A stretch of 64,000 nt of DNA from Tillandsia leiboldiana (taxonomy: Eukaryota; Streptophyta; Magnoliopsida; Poales; Bromeliaceae), in the NCBI GenBank assembly GCA_029204045.2, contig CM055073.1, positions 22,638,502 through 22,702,501 of the forward strand, given 5' to 3'. Under the pieces are notes generated by a model. The model was given only the letters and a program-made list of their open reading frames with translations, searched no databases and was not told the DNA's origin. The translations under genes and the position numbers were made by a program. Positions 25,428 through 37,895 of this stretch are shown here, in pieces. The first letter of the stretch is position 1; every line of letters begins with the position of its first letter.

Positions 25428-26392
25428 TGTAACGACCCGGCCCACTAGCAATAATAACTTGTTGTGCCCAAACCACAGCCCAAAATGCTTAAGCCCAGTT
25501 ATTATTACTAGTGTCCATGCCCTCTTATATACCCAAACACATCCACATTCGCATCCGATGTGGGACTATTGGGGTGTCACAGACTCCCCCGTTTAGGTCT
25601 GACGTCCTCGTCAGCCCAAACACACACACAACAGCCCAAGATCACCAGGCGATGTGAGACTTGTCTCGCTAGCCCTGTCATCTAGACCCAGACTCAGCCG
25701 AGACTCGCCACACACTTCCGGCTGGTTATTGGCTCTGATACCAAATGTAACGACCCGGCTCACTAGCAATAATAACTCGTTGGGCCCAAACCACAGCCCA
25801 AAATGCTTAAACCCAGTTATTATTACTAGTGTCCATGCCTCATATAAACTCAATCACAATTCTATCCACATTCCGTTTAGGTCTGACGTCCTCGTCAGTC
25901 CAAACACACACACACAGCAGTCCAAAATCACCAGGCGATGTGAGACTTGTCTCGCTAGCCCTGTCATCTAGATTCAGGCTCAACCGAAACTCGCCGCACA
26001 CTTCCGGCTAGTTATTGGCTCTGATACCAAATGTAATATCAAAATTACTAACAAGTTGCTTGATAACTGACATATTTTTTAACTTGTTAATTATTTTGAT
26101 ATTACATTTGGAATCAGAGCCAATAACCAGCCGGAAGTGTGCGGCGAGTTTCGGTTGAGCCTGAATCTATATGATAGGGCTAGCGAGACAAGTCTCACAT
26201 CGCCTGGTGATTTTGGACTGTTGTGTGTGTGTGTTTGGACTGACGAGGACGTCAGACCTGAACGGAATGTGGATAGAATTGTGATTGGGTTTATATGAGG
26301 CATGGACACTAGTAATAATAACTGGGCTTAAGCATTTTGGACTGTGGTTTGGGCCCAACGAGTTATTATTGCTAGTGGGCCGGGTCGTTACA
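25428..26392. mobile_element. Rearranged TRIM array with a large palindrome
   Basis: Same family as 1905-2356, here minus-oriented. LTR 25428-25581 (154 bp), internal part with inverted primer site (TCTGATACCA near 25735), second LTR 25746-25874 (truncated), internal part again, a central AT-rich spacer (about 26042-26097), then an inverted copy of internal part plus LTR (to 26392). The arms 25746-26041 and 26098-26392 are near-identical inverted repeats of about 295 bp. Flanks GATTT and GGTTT look like one target duplication with a mismatch, interrupting the chromovirus protease. Confidence 0.88.
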
Positions 26393-26589
26393 GGTTTGGC
26401 TTACTAAACACCAGGCGGTAATCGTTTGCGAGAAGCGCCAGGTGCGTCCTCAGGAACCTGGCATCTCGGAACCCGTAGGTTTAGCATAAAGGAGTACTTC
26501 TTTCTCATCTTTCTTTTCTGCATCACAGCCAAGAAGACTGGTGGAGGGAGAACGTATGGTATTCATAGCTTCAATAGTTTTGATCTCTC

Positions 26590-26870
26590 GGTCTTCAGCA
26601 CAGCTAGCGGACACCCCGATTTTAAGGGATTTTCCAGACATTTTTCCAACCGAACTCCCGGGAATGCCCTCCGAGCGAGAGATTGATTTCCCTATCAAGC
26701 TTCTTTAGGGCACGCAACCTATCACAAAGGCACCGTACAGAATGGCTTTCGTGGAATTGAAGGAATTGAACTTACGGCAGAGACGTTGGTCGGAGTTGTT
26801 GAAGGACTACGATTTGTCCATTCAATAACATCCCGGAAAGGCAAATGTAGTAGCCGATGCCTTGAGCAGG
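26590..26870 (+). pseudogene. Chromovirus RT start fused to RNase H end
   Basis: RDFPDIFPTELPGMPSERE and APYRMAFVELKELN (start of RT) run directly into LRQRRWSELLKDYDLSI then HPGKANVVADALSRK (end of RNase H). About 1.1 kb of the catalytic core between them is missing, including the YxDD box. A TAA interrupts the RNase H tail. Confidence 0.85.
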
Positions 26871-27956
26871 AAAGGCCAGTCAGAGGAGTTATCGGTGAGC
26901 GCGATTACTCAGCAGGACAGGTTAATCGCAGACTTCTCACGATTGAGTTTGGAGGATTGTACCAGAGGGCACTGTACTCGACTTTCGTCCCTTGTAGTCA
27001 AGCCTACCTTGTTTGAGAAAATCCTGGAGGGTCAAATGATGGACGCTGAATTGCTGCTCGTGCGGGACAAGTTTTCTTCAGACCAAGAAGGCGACTTTTT
27101 GATTGGTACGGACGACGCAATACGGTTCCGAGGGCGTATTTGTGTACTCGACCTGCCGGATTTGAAGGATGAGATATTGTCAGAGGCGCACTGTGCTCCC
27201 TATGCGGCGCATCCTGGTGGTAGGAAAATGTACAAAGACCTTAAGCAGACTTTTTGGTGGCCTAAGCTAAAGGAGGACGTAACGCAGTTCGTGGCACACT
27301 GTCAACAGGAAAAGGCCGAACATCAGCGCCCGGCGGGGAAACTGCAACCTTTACCAGTGCCAGAGTGGAAATGGGAGCGGATCACCACGGATTTCGTCAC
27401 TGGTTTTCCGCGATCACAGCAAGGTTACGACGTGGTCTCGGTCATAGTGGACCGATTGACGAAGTCGGCTCATTACCTACCTATTCATACGACGTGGACT
27501 CGAGACCGTTTGGCGCAAGTCTACATCAACGCGGTTGTGAGATTGCATGGGGTGCCGGCATTGATTACCTCGGATAGAGACACTCGATTTATGTCGAACT
27601 TTTGGCAGAGTTTGCAGCAGGCTTTGGGGACCAAACTACAGTTCAACACGACTTTCCACCCCCAGACCGACGGACAATCAGAACGGGTGATCCAAATTCT
27701 CGAGGACATGCTCCGAGCGTGCATACTCGACTTGGGCGAGGGTTGGTCTCGTTATCTTCCTCTGGTGGAGTTTGCCTACAACAACAGTTACCGGGCTAGC
27801 ATTCAGATGGCGCCGTACGAAGCCTTGTATGGGCGTCGATGTCAATCTCCTATTTTTTGGGATGACTTAGGGGAGCGGAAGTTCTTGGGTCTGGACTTAG
27901 TGGAGGAGACCGAGGCAAAGGTGCGCCTTATCAAGCAGCGGTTGTTGACCGCCTAG
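26862..27956 (+). CDS. Chromovirus integrase, long intact frame
   Basis: Open for about 364 codons. The zinc-binding N-terminal domain retains AHPGGRKMYKDLKQTFWWP, but the CxxC pair is shortened to HCQQEK, losing a cysteine spacing. The DDE core shows TTDFVTGFPRS (D), LITSDRDTRFMSNFW (D) and FHPQTDGQSERVIQILEDML (E), so all three acidic residues are present. It ends at TAG after RLIKQRLLTA. Integrase inserts the cDNA in the nucleus. Here it is a relic but the best-preserved protein frame in the window. The true start is not defined, because it is a polyprotein part. Confidence 0.9.
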   Translation: MSRKGQSEELSVSAITQQDRLIADFSRLSLEDCTRGHCTRLSSLVVKPTLFEKILEGQMMDAELLLVRDKFSSDQEGDFLIGTDDAIRFRGRICVLDLPDLKDEILSEAHCAPYAAHPGGRKMYKDLKQTFWWPKLKEDVTQFVAHCQQEKAEHQRPAGKLQPLPVPEWKWERITTDFVTGFPRSQQGYDVVSVIVDRLTKSAHYLPIHTTWTRDRLAQVYINAVVRLHGVPALITSDRDTRFMSNFWQSLQQALGTKLQFNTTFHPQTDGQSERVIQILEDMLRACILDLGEGWSRYLPLVEFAYNNSYRASIQMAPYEALYGRRCQSPIFWDDLGERKFLGLDLVEETEAKVRLIKQRLLTA

Positions 27957-28440
27957 AGTCGGCAGAAAAGCTATGCAGACAGAAGACGACGTGACTTGGA
28001 GTTTCAGGTAGGGGAGCACGTGTTGCTCCGGGTTTCGTATCCAAGGGGATTAAACGGTTCGGTTTGAGAGGTGAGTAGAGACCGCGGTCCGATAGACCTT
28101 TGGAAATCTTGGAGCGCGTTGGCTCGGTAGCTTATCGTTTAGCCTTGCCGCCAAACCTCGATCGGGTGCACAACGTGTTTCATGTTTCGATGCTCCGGAA
28201 ATACCCCCCCTGATCCGTCGCATGCTCTCGATGTTTCCGCTATTGAGCTTCGAGAGGATTTGAGCTTTAATAAAACACCGGTACGAATCTCGACACGAGA
28301 AGACAAAAGTTGCGCAACTGGATCATACCTTATGTGAAAGTGCTGTGGAGTAATCATGAAGAGCGTGAAGCGACTTAAGAATTGGAAATCGAAGATGAGA
28401 GAGTGTCTTCCAGACTTGTTTAGCGTGGGTTGAGGTTAAG
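27957..28440 (+). pseudogene. Chromovirus integrase C-terminus with chromodomain-like tail
   Basis: After the TAG: SYADRRRRDLEFQVGEHVLL, then VGSVAYRLALPPNLDRVHNV and FHVSMLRKY, and finally a chromodomain-type stretch (RNWIIPYVKVLWSNHEERE). Several stops and frame changes. This tail is why I place the element in the Tekay/Del chromoviruses. Confidence 0.82.
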
Positions 28441-28475
28441 TTTCGAGGACGAAACTTCTTTTAAGGGGTGTGTGG

Positions 28476-31400
28476 TGTAGTGCCACGACTTTTTAGGGTA
28501 GATCTTCTATGCTTGCGAGTATTTTTCTGTAGTGGAGCTCGAAAAATGGAGAATGACAAAGCGATCGGATCTGAAATCCGACTTACGGATCTCCCGGAAT
28601 GAGTCTTTTGTGTTAACGGGTACAATAGGATAAGTCGAACCCGTTAAGACCCTGATGCATCAAAATCCGCGCCGGCTGTTTTAGAATATGGGTCAGGTGG
28701 CACTCTTATCAAGAAGTTGGTTGGAGAATCCTTTTTACCGGAATTTTGGAATTCGTACGTAGAAGAGAGATAATGTTTTAATTAATTATTATTTTCTCAA
28801 AAACCGCTAACCCTAGTTCGGGGAGGGGAGAAAGAAAAGAGAGAAAAAAAGAGATCGGTTCTTCCATCAACGTGCCGGAGGGCGGGAACGAAACGTCACC
28901 GTCAACGGGGAGCGGATCCGGATTCTCACTACCGCGAGGAACGAGATCGGGGCGTCTTCTCCGTTAGAGCAAGGTTAGCGGCGTTTATCTCTCCCGCGTT
29001 TTCGTCGTTTCGTGTTTTAGGTTTTGGGTTTTGCGTTTTTAGTCTTGTCGTTTGGCGACGCTAGGATGCCCTAGCCGCCGCCTCGCTGCCGCCGCACGCC
29101 TAAGGCACGCGCTACCCGCGCGCCGCCGAAGGGCCGCGCACCGCGCCGCGTGCGGGCAGCAGCGTTGCGGCGAGTCGCTTACAGCCGCGCGGGGACGGGA
29201 CGCCCGCGCGGCTGCAAGCGCCGCACGCGCCCGCGCGGGGCTGGCGCCCGCGCCTGCCGCGCGGGGCTGCTGCCGCGCCGCAGGCGCGCCCGCGCGGGGT
29301 GGTGCCCGCGCGGGGCAGCTGCTGCTGCCGCGCCCGCGCGAGGTTGTGCCGCGCCCGCGCGAGGTTGTGCCTCGCGGGGCCACACCGCCGCAGCGCGCGC
29401 CGCGCGGGGCTGGTACCCGCGCGTGGCTGTACCGCGCCGCCTGCACGCCCGAGCGGGGTTGTGCCACGCGGGGCAGCCTGTCACGGGGCCAGCTTTTTCA
29501 CCTTAAAATTACCCCGTGCGGCGCTCAAGTGTCGCACACCTGAGCCAGCCTTCCCGAGTCCCCTTGCCACGGACACGCCCTCGAACTTAAACAGCGGGAT
29601 CAAACTCAAACATTAACCAAGCAGGCTCCTCCACGAGCCTGACTGCCCGGCGCCGCGCCTTACGTCGAACCCTTTGTCGAACTCCGCGAGTTCCGAACAA
29701 ACAACCCCGCCACCGAGGTTGGCCTTCAAGCCGAGTATATTCCGCCTAGCCGTACAAACTCTCCTCGAGAGTGCTACTCAACCGAATGCCCCTGTGCCTC
29801 CGAAGCAAGCACCCAGGACAATACAAGTTCTCACAACTTAGTCCATTTGAATGGGCCCGAGCGAGCCGCCCTTGCGCGTTCCGCTCGTCTGCTTAACCGA
29901 GCGACCCGTCCCACGCGTCTCGCCCGTCCGCCAGCCCATTGCCTTGCCAAGGCGCCGCGCGCCCCGCAATTTCCACTACGGGATCCATAGTCGAGTCGGG
30001 CATGTCCCGTTCCACCGGCCACCTAGTTCCGTCATCGCTCCCGATTCGGTCCCAGGTCCGCTTCCCGAATACCCCACACTACTTGTTCCCGCGTGTGTAC
30101 CCTTCGCAAGGGTTTGCCAACCTAGCGACATTCTCCCCGCGTCGCCAACCCCCTGGCACCTCCATTGCACGACCATGCTTGGCCGCCAACACACTCGGCC
30201 CAGCATCCAAGGTTTGCTTGACGGATGTCGCCCACAATCGAATCGGCCTCGCTCCGCTTCGCTAGCCATTCGGCACCTCCATTGCACGGCCATGCCTGGC
30301 CGCCAACACCCTCGGTCCTCTCCATGGCTCACTTCACGAAAACCAGCATCGATTGTCTCCTCTTCCTTCGTGGGCCTCGCGCCGCACGAATCCCCGCTCG
30401 GCACCGCTGCCTTTGCGAGCCTTGTCCATTACGGCGGACCGACCGTTCCTTCGCCTAGCAAACTTCGTAGGCCTCGCGCCTCACGAATCCCCGCTCGGCA
30501 CCCACATGCCTTCGCAAGCCTTGTCCCTTGAGGCGGACCAACCTTCGCAAGACTGTCCCTCATCCGCTCGTTCGCTCCACTACAGAGATTCGAAACGGCA
30601 TAAGGTAGTGCAAGCGAACCGAGAGGCAGAACCTCTGGGCTTACCCCGCTCCGTAATGCCGTCGACCTCGTGTCTTTGGCATTACCCTAAGCTCGTGTGC
30701 TCATCGACCCTCGACTACCGCTCACACGAACTTAGGCTTGGCGACTCCGCTCGCCAAGGGATGGCCTATGTCCTATAGGCCAACGGGGGAGTCGGGGCCA
30801 CTTCGCAAGTGTCCAACCCCTCCTCTATATAACCCACGAGGCATCCACCCCTTTGGCACCCCGGGGGTACAAAGGTGCTCACCGAGGGGTACGTTTTGAA
30901 ACCCCGCATGCGGCACCATTTTCCTGGTCATGGCATGGGCCATTGCTAGGGAATTGCCTCCGTTGGTTCGCCCGCGGCTCAACCCTGACGGATTGTCCCA
31001 ACTTCGCAAACCCGTAACTCTGTCAACCTAAATGCCTACCAAATGTCCTCCAAAAGTAGCCCCCAAGGATGTCACGGTCGAACCAACACGATCGACACGT
31101 GACAAGCCGCTGCTGCCGCACCGCCGCAGCGCGCACCCGCGCGGAGCCGGCGCGGGGCTGCTCCACATGCAGCGCGCCGCGCGGGGCTAGTGCCCGCGCG
31201 GGGTTGCTCTACATGCAGCGCGCCCGCGGGGGGCTGCACCGCCGCAGCGCGCACCCGCGAGGGGCAGCTCCGCATGCAGCGCGCAGCGCGGGGCTGGTGC
31301 CCGCGCGGGGCTGCTCCGCATGCACCGCGCCGCCGCGCCGCCGCGCCGCGTTGTCTTTGCGCTGCGCTATTCTTGCGCCGCGTCTGGGTGGGTCTTGGTG

Positions 31401-32625
31401 TTCTCTGTCTTTTTCTGGACAGAGTTCGAGGCTACGGTCTTTTGCAGGACACGGTTTAGCTTATTGATGTTATGTTTTGTTGGGGTTTTCCTTTTTAGGT
31501 CCGGGAGTCGTGCGAGGACGCAAGTCATTTCTGAGTGTTCCGGTCGAGGCATCTTGAGGTGGGTACACCCTTAGGACCACCTTATTGTATAGATGGTGAT
31601 TGTTATGTTTATCGTAGTAAGGGATAATATGAGTTGATGACCAACCCCATGTTCTGCACGTGTATCGGTACTTATACTTTATTGGAGCAACGGGTGTCGC
31701 AGGTGGACACTCGTTTTATTATGGTTACTATGCTCATGGTTGCTTCACGCACACCAGCAGTTTGGCCACCGCACTGGTGTACTTTTCCGGAGAGGTGGTA
31801 CGTTGACCCGTGAACCCCACAAGGTGACGTAGTGGGGGCCCCCGTAGGTGGGGGGTTAAAAGCACCAAGGTCAGAGCGGTGCGTATTTCTGAGGTAGGTG
31901 CTCAGAGCGGTGCGTATTTCTGAGGCAGGTGCTCAGTTCTGATTTTACAGGGGGTTGCGATCGACTACAAGAGGGGGAGTGGGGATCCTCTGGTCTTTCG
32001 GTTTGCGACACTCTTAGTTGTTTTTAGCATCTTGCACTTTTTACGTTTACTTTTAACTCTTTGTGTCACTGACTTCCCACACTGTGACAGGTTCGGTCAG
32101 GGGTGGGATCCGGGACGACAGTAAGGCTACGACTAGAGGATGTTAGCCTCGTTTGGGGCTGGTGACCTCTCCGTTATTTCGTTTTTATTTATTTCGGTTA
32201 GTTAGCTTTATGCGTGTGGTATTTATTTGTGGACGTTGTGGGTGTTGGAAATTTTGTGATGAACGATTTTTCCTTTACGTTTATTTTGGGTACGGCCAAT
32301 TTCAAATAAAAAAAAAGAATTGCGAAAATAATTTTGAAAAGAATAGGTGTCGTGTGGGCACTGTTTTACCAACCCGTGGATTTATCCTTTCAAAACTTAG
32401 GTGGCCGTCTTGGTTATTGGGCATGATTATCTTTTTCCCTCTACTTAACTCCTTGACTGGTGTGGTTAAAGTGTAAATTGTGGTTGTGACGCCGTGCATA
32501 TACAAAGGAGACTGTCCGTTTGTGGGGTGAATTTGTATGTGTGGCGGGTCTGGGCACGTACCGAAAAAAAAAAAAAAAAAAAAAATTTACATGTTTTCCG
32601 CTTATTTAAACCCCGAGGCGTGACA
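28476..32625 (+). repeat. Chromovirus right LTR (contains a solo LTR)
   Basis: Matches 21467-24293. It is 4,150 bp because of the inserted 29479-31104. Without it the LTR is about 2.5 kb, shorter than the left one mainly in the GC-rich tandem repeat zone. Confidence 0.92.
29479..31104 (+). mobile_element. Solo LTR (1,626 bp) of another family
   Basis: Starts TGTCACGGGGCC and ends ACACGTGACA. Flanked by AGCC on both sides (29475-29478, 31105-31108), and removing it restores GGGGCAGCCGCTGCTGCC as in the left LTR. A TATA box CTCTATATAACC lies at 30823-30834. GC-rich with many short frames, none credible. Confidence 0.82.
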
Positions 32626-32630
32626 AGTGG

Positions 32631-32859
32631 TCTTCTCAGGCAACGTTACCGATCGGCTTGCGTAGTGGGGGAGTGCTACAACCATGATCGTGGAAATCAT
32701 GCTCCACGTTTCCAACCATTCCCGCCTAAAGCCTCTTCATCTTCAGGTGTACTTTTCCCGGCTCCTAATGCACCACGTGTCCTTGTCTTCTTCGCCCATG
32801 TAGGCTAGTCGCGAGGGCCGAGTCATCTACCACATGGCGCGATTTTTCTTACACCAACA
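32631..32859 (-). repeat. Tat element 3' LTR, proximal part
   Basis: Matches 60810-61025 (ACCGATCGGCT, TAATGCACCAC, GCCCATGTAGGCTAG, GCGATTTTTCTTAC). On the minus strand it starts TGTTGGTGTAAG. Confidence 0.92.
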
Positions 32860-32872
32860 AATGCTCCCCTGA
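32860..32872 (-). other. Polypurine tract of the Tat element
   Basis: Minus strand TCAGGGGAGCATT directly before the LTR start TGTTGG. It fixes the element's orientation as minus. Confidence 0.8.
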
Positions 32873-34321
32873 TAGCCTTTTGAATGAACGTTCGGATGAC
32901 TATCGGTGTTTAATCAACGACTGCAATTGGCCGTTTCTTTCGGTCATTTCGCATTAAATAATTCAATTTTTGTTTAATTTGGTCATTTCACATTAAATGC
33001 GGCCGTCATCATTCAAATTCCTTTGCAAAAATCCTTGACGACAAAAACCCTTCATCTCCTTTTGAAGGCTCTATCAGTCTATTTTGCACTCAATCTCAAA
33101 AAATAAATCGAGATTTGGTACCCATTGTGGTGTCCCGAGGCCCCGTGTGTCTTGACTGTGTGGTCGGCGGTGAGAAAAAATCTATTTTTGGTGTATCGAG
33201 TGTGTTGTGCGTCAAACGGACGCCAAAAACGGACTCAGCGCGCGAAAACATAGAGAAATAGCTATTTTCGGGCAAAATAGGCTAACGGGCCAATTTTTGG
33301 AGTGGGCTGGGACCAGCGGAGACGCGGGGCTGCCACGTGGCGCAGCGGGATTGGCGGGCCGCTTCCATCGCGCCGCAATCCCCGTGGGCGGGCCATGTGG
33401 TGGCGCGCCATTGGCCGGGTGGCGGGCGCGGGAGACCGGGCGCAACACGCACCGAGTGGAAGGAAAGGAACTACTGAAATAAAATATATAACTCCAACCA
33501 GTACATGTCAGGTCCTCACAATACATAAGTCGCTCAAAATAAAACTCTCAAAAGTAAATATGCAATAATCCACTGACAATACTGGCAATCTCCAAAAAGG
33601 TACAGCTACTTTCCAAGAAGGGGGGCAGGGATCTAGCTCGCGACTCCCTTACCTCGGTCAGTAGAAGCAGCAACAGCACTGGTAGGAACTGGAGTAGATG
33701 CCTCTGAAAAAAATCACCACAGAGGGTGTGAGAACTACATCAAACAGTAGTTCTCAGTGGGTACCGTCTCCAAGACTACGGCCTGTCCACTAAGTCTACT
33801 AGAGGCATAAGATAACAATATAGTAAAAGTAGTGATAACACGCTGGAAATAACACTACAGCTATCATCCCACTATCTATCATGCCCAAAAAATGATACAG
33901 ATGATAAAATGCATCTACTCGATATGCTCAATCAACCCAATCACACTGACTACCACATAGGGTCCAGTCAAACCTGCGCCAGCCTACTACCACACATCCC
34001 CACAGGGACGGGATTTACGTAGAGGATCCCACTCGAACTACGTCGACAAATCGCGATAGCAAAGTAACAGGCCTAGCTGCGGAGTGGCACTCAAAGGGAG
34101 CGACCCCACCGAGGAAGTATCCGCGCATCTCTGTCGAGCTCCATGCGGCTCATACAGGCTATAATCCAAATCCACGATCAATCAGATTGGAAACAACAAC
34201 CCAACACTAACAACATCAGCCGGAAAAACTCAACGGCTCGGGACCACCGTCTGCCCGGACGGCTCCCAACTCTAGTACTAGTCTAATTTCAGCTACCAGA
34301 CTCCACTCGGCCCCCGGGCAC

Positions 34322-35572
34322 TGTGTTATGGGATCCAAGGAACTAAATATGAAAAAAACCACCTAAAGGGGGGTGAATAGGTGTAAACAATAAAACTCAA
34401 AAATCTTTGCGTTAAAATAACCCAATACGGAAAATAAAAAAATGTACGCAAGATTTTACATGGAAAACTCCAATCCAGGAGTAAAAAACCACGGGACCGA
34501 TCACACGAAAAAATCCACTAAGATTAAAACACGTACAAGGTGATATAACGCATACTCACGACTCAACCTTTTCCATACGCTCCAAGTAGATCTTCTGCGC
34601 AGTCCTCAGCGCGCATCGATCACACGATTTGCGTCCAACTTCGAATGCACGAAGTCCAACGTCGAATCCACGACGTCCAACCGAATCCACGGTCTTCACC
34701 AATATAGCACGAATCGATCACACGAACACGCCTAACTCCGAATCCACAAAGTCGATAGCACCTTGAATCACAAGGTCACGCGAATCCACGCACCGATGTT
34801 CCTTTCGAAAATCGTTGTTTGTTTATTGGTGGTGATGGAATTGAATACTTAGATAATCATATAAAGACAAGAAAACACCGTCTAAGTATTCATCAATTTA
34901 ATTCTACAAGAAATAAAAGTTTGGAAAACCCTACAATCAAATTGATCAATATAGATGAAGAAACATGAAAATAAACGTGTTTTCCTTTCTTCTCTATATG
35001 TGGATTATCTTCGACTTATCTTTTTTTCCGTATATTCCATTGCCCTAAAAGATAAACTTTTGGTTCTATTTGTAGGCTAGAAACTTTTTGGAAAGAGACA
35101 AGAATCAAAAACTACCTTAACAGATTTTTTTCCGCATGGCAGTACGGACTGAATTTAGTCTGATCCGAATTGTCGTCACAACCAAGAAAATTTTTCAAAA
35201 AATAGTTCGGAGTCCGGACTGATTCATGCGATATACAAAAAACAATGTTCGGGATCCGAACTGAAAGAGGATTGATCCTGACTGAAATTGCGCATGAACA
35301 AAACCATGTTCGGGGTCCGGACTGTATCTACCTGATCCGAATCCTGAACACTCAAAATGTCCAGTTTTTTATTTTTATGCCATTAAAAATTATTCTAAGT
35401 ATTTCTAAACTATAAGAATGTATTCAAATTACCAAAAATATTTAGTTTAACGTATCTGAACACTTTGAATCCATTCTTTTTGAGATTGATGTATCTGATC
35501 TTCCAGCCTTCACCTTCAATCTTCAAGACTCAAATAACTTCACGAAATACGCCAATACAAAAACTCTTAACA
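34322..35572 (-). repeat. 3' LTR of the SIRE-like copia
   Basis: 1,251 bp. It contains repeated boxes TCCGGACTG near 35211 and 35316 (with a TCCGAACTG variant at 35259) upstream (minus strand) of a TATA-like region near 35070-35080. Confidence 0.92.
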
Positions 35573-36514
35573 ATCTCCCCTTTTGGCGGTTTCGTGACAA
35601 AACATATAATCCACAAGAAAATTACAGGAAATTTTTTTTTGTTGCTATCACCATACAGCAAAAATACACATGAACGATTCAAATAAAATATAATACAAGA
35701 GATAAACTCCTAATACTAACTCTAAACTTAAACACTGTCAAGAGTCTTCAAATCTTATACTCTCTGCAAAAAAATAATTCTTGACAAAAAGAAATCATCG
35801 ATACCTCAAGAATTTAATCAATAAGCAATCAGAGAGTTATACATTCAATATGACATTAGGTATCAGATATGTACAAATATAATCATTCACATCCACATAT
35901 CATATTCAGAATATCTTCAAGGTTCCAAATCATAATGTCAAGGTTCAAAGTTCAAAAGGTTCAGGTGACCATACCTGTCACTTGTTCTACTAACTTGTTA
36001 GATGTTAGAATATTTACATTGCCCAAATAGTTAGTTGAATAGTTAGTGTCAGGTCTCAAAGTTCAAGTTCATTGTTCAGTAGACATCATCATCTTGTTCA
36101 TTGTTCACTAGACATCATCTCTTTTCTTTTCTCATCTCATCTCCCCTTTTTTGTCACAAAATGCCAAAATAAAGAGCGGGGGCAGACGAACCAAGGTTGT
36201 AATGCATGGAAAGATAATGCAAATGCAGATGCAAGTGCAAAAAAAAAAAATCAAATGCATGCAAAAGAAAGGGAAAAAACTATTTTCTGAAAACAAAATG
36301 AATTTACTCAGAGTCGGAGAGTCGGAGCCCTCAGAGCGGCTACATCCAAGCTTTGTCAAGATCTTCTTGACTAGCTTTGTCAGCGTCGAGTATTTTTTCT
36401 TCAAATCCTGCTGAACAGCCGTGGTTCGTGCCAAGTCAAGTGAGATGCGCTCTTGTTCAAGGGTTATCCGCTCTTGTTCTGACGAGAGCCGTTGTTGCTC
36501 TCGATAAATTGAAG
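35573..36514 (-). other. Purine tract and 3' untranslated region of the copia
   Basis: Minus strand GCCAAAAGGGGAGAT abuts the LTR start. The rest is noncoding and AT-rich. Its homologue is seen at 43565-43912. Confidence 0.7.
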
Positions 36515-37895
36515 TTACAGAGGCTTCATCCTCTGAAGTCTCAAAAGTTCCGGGTCCCGAGGGTGCTGTCGGTGCTGTTGCTGCTGGTGCTGTTGCTGTT
36601 GGTGTTGTGTCGCTGTTGGAGCTGGTGCTGCTTGTGTTGTGGCTGTTGCTGTTGCTGGTTGAGAGGAGATCGAAGGTCGCTTGCCTCTTGGTGGAGTCGG
36701 GGTCTCATCTGGTTGGTGAGGGAGAGACTTCACAATTGTGGAATCATTAATTGTTCCCAGACTATGCATATATGTTGATGAGCGAATGTCCACGTCAAAT
36801 TTTCTTAAAATCTGCATGATAATCATTGGGAATGGAAGTCGCTCCGTAGGATTTGGATGCTCCACATATCGAGCCATCCTCGACCAGATAAGATATGAAA
36901 TATTTATGTTTAAACCCCGAGCAGCAATGGGATGTCCTAAAAGATACAAATATAGCATCCTATCCCATCGTAAGACCTTGATCTGCATGTTTGGTAAAAT
37001 ATTATAACAAACAATGAAGTTCAAGAACCGATATTCCGGTCGCAGCTCCTTTGAAAATACCGAATTCCCAGCTAACCATGCATCGGGCATGCAGATCCCA
37101 TCAACAACCGTCCTCCAAACAATTGAAGTCATAATTTGACCTTTCATGTAATGGGTCCCATCCAGCTCAACACTCATGCCTAACACTTCACCAATCAACT
37201 GAGGGGTGATGGTGAGTTTGGTATTCCCTACCGCAGTATGAAACTCCATTGGTCGGCATTTTTGTTCTTGAAGCTGATAAGCACACATGCAGAAAGTTCT
37301 GACCATATGAAGACAATATCCAGAAGTCTCTGAAAACTTGCAGATTTACGAAAAACCGGCTCGATCGAACAAAACTTCAAAAGTCGCAGAGTGATCTCTG
37401 AAAGCCTCAACATTCACATGACGTTCTCCTATACACTCTCTATTCTCGAAATCCTTCATTCTTTGAGTTGATGAGAATAAAATACTCAACAGGTAGAGAT
37501 GGCACACTCGCAATTGGCTCCTCGATGCGTATCCCGCTGCCTCGCATTTTCTTGCGAGCAACGCTTTTCTTCTTTGTAGAAACCGGCTCCATCGGAGCTT
37601 TCCCTTTTTCAGCAGCAGAGGGAGGTGTCTTTCCCTTAGGTGCATCAGGGATAGCAGGGGATTTCCCTTTTGCTGTTTACTTGGCCACTTCCACCGCCTT
37701 TTCCCAATCCTCCGAATCGGTCTCCAATTCGTCTAACGGAACGAAATCTCCCTCATCCATGTTCTTTCTTGCTCGCTTCAGTTTATTCATGACACGAGTG
37801 CTTACCAAGGCTGAGACAAAGATGATGATCCAACCGAAAACCATCTTTAAGATTTTTGGAAAACTTGCCCTGTGAGAGAGAACTCCAAAATACAT
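36515..37895 (-). pseudogene. Extra 3' ORF of the copia: putative plant transposon protein domain
   Basis: Read from 37895 down. The first part is Lys/Ser/Pro-rich (KKSVARKKMRGSG-type stretch) with frame changes near 37,640 and 37,300. From 37306 there is a 263-codon open frame with the block KLTITPQLIGEVLGMSVELD, then FLNFIVCYNILPNMQIKVLR and ERLPFPMIIMQILRKFDV. This matches the conserved domain annotated in plants as putative plant transposon protein, found in an extra ORF of large retrotransposons. It ends in a Gln-rich tail (QHQQQQHQQQQH). Function is unknown; env-like roles proposed for SIRE elements are unproven. Confidence 0.7.

Larger units (their letters stand above)
21467..32625 (+). 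mobile_element. Tekay/Del-like chromovirus (Ty3/gypsy), defective
   Basis: LTRs 21467-24293 and 28476-32625 start TGTAGTGCCACG and end GCGTGACA. 5-bp duplication AGTGG (21462-21466, 32626-32630). Primer site TGGTATCAGAGC at 24301-24312 and a purine-rich AAGGGGTGTGTGG before the right LTR. Internal order: gag, protease, RT start, RNase H end, integrase, chromodomain-like tail, all plus strand. The core of RT and RNase H is deleted. A TRIM array (25428-26392) lies in the protease and a solo LTR (29479-31104) in the right LTR. Several LTR differences are visible, so it is not recent. Confidence 0.93.

Noticed and set aside
29831..30778. ORFs up to 226 codons in 29.8-30.8 kb
   Set aside because: They fall inside a solo LTR of high GC content, are on both strands, and show no domain motif.
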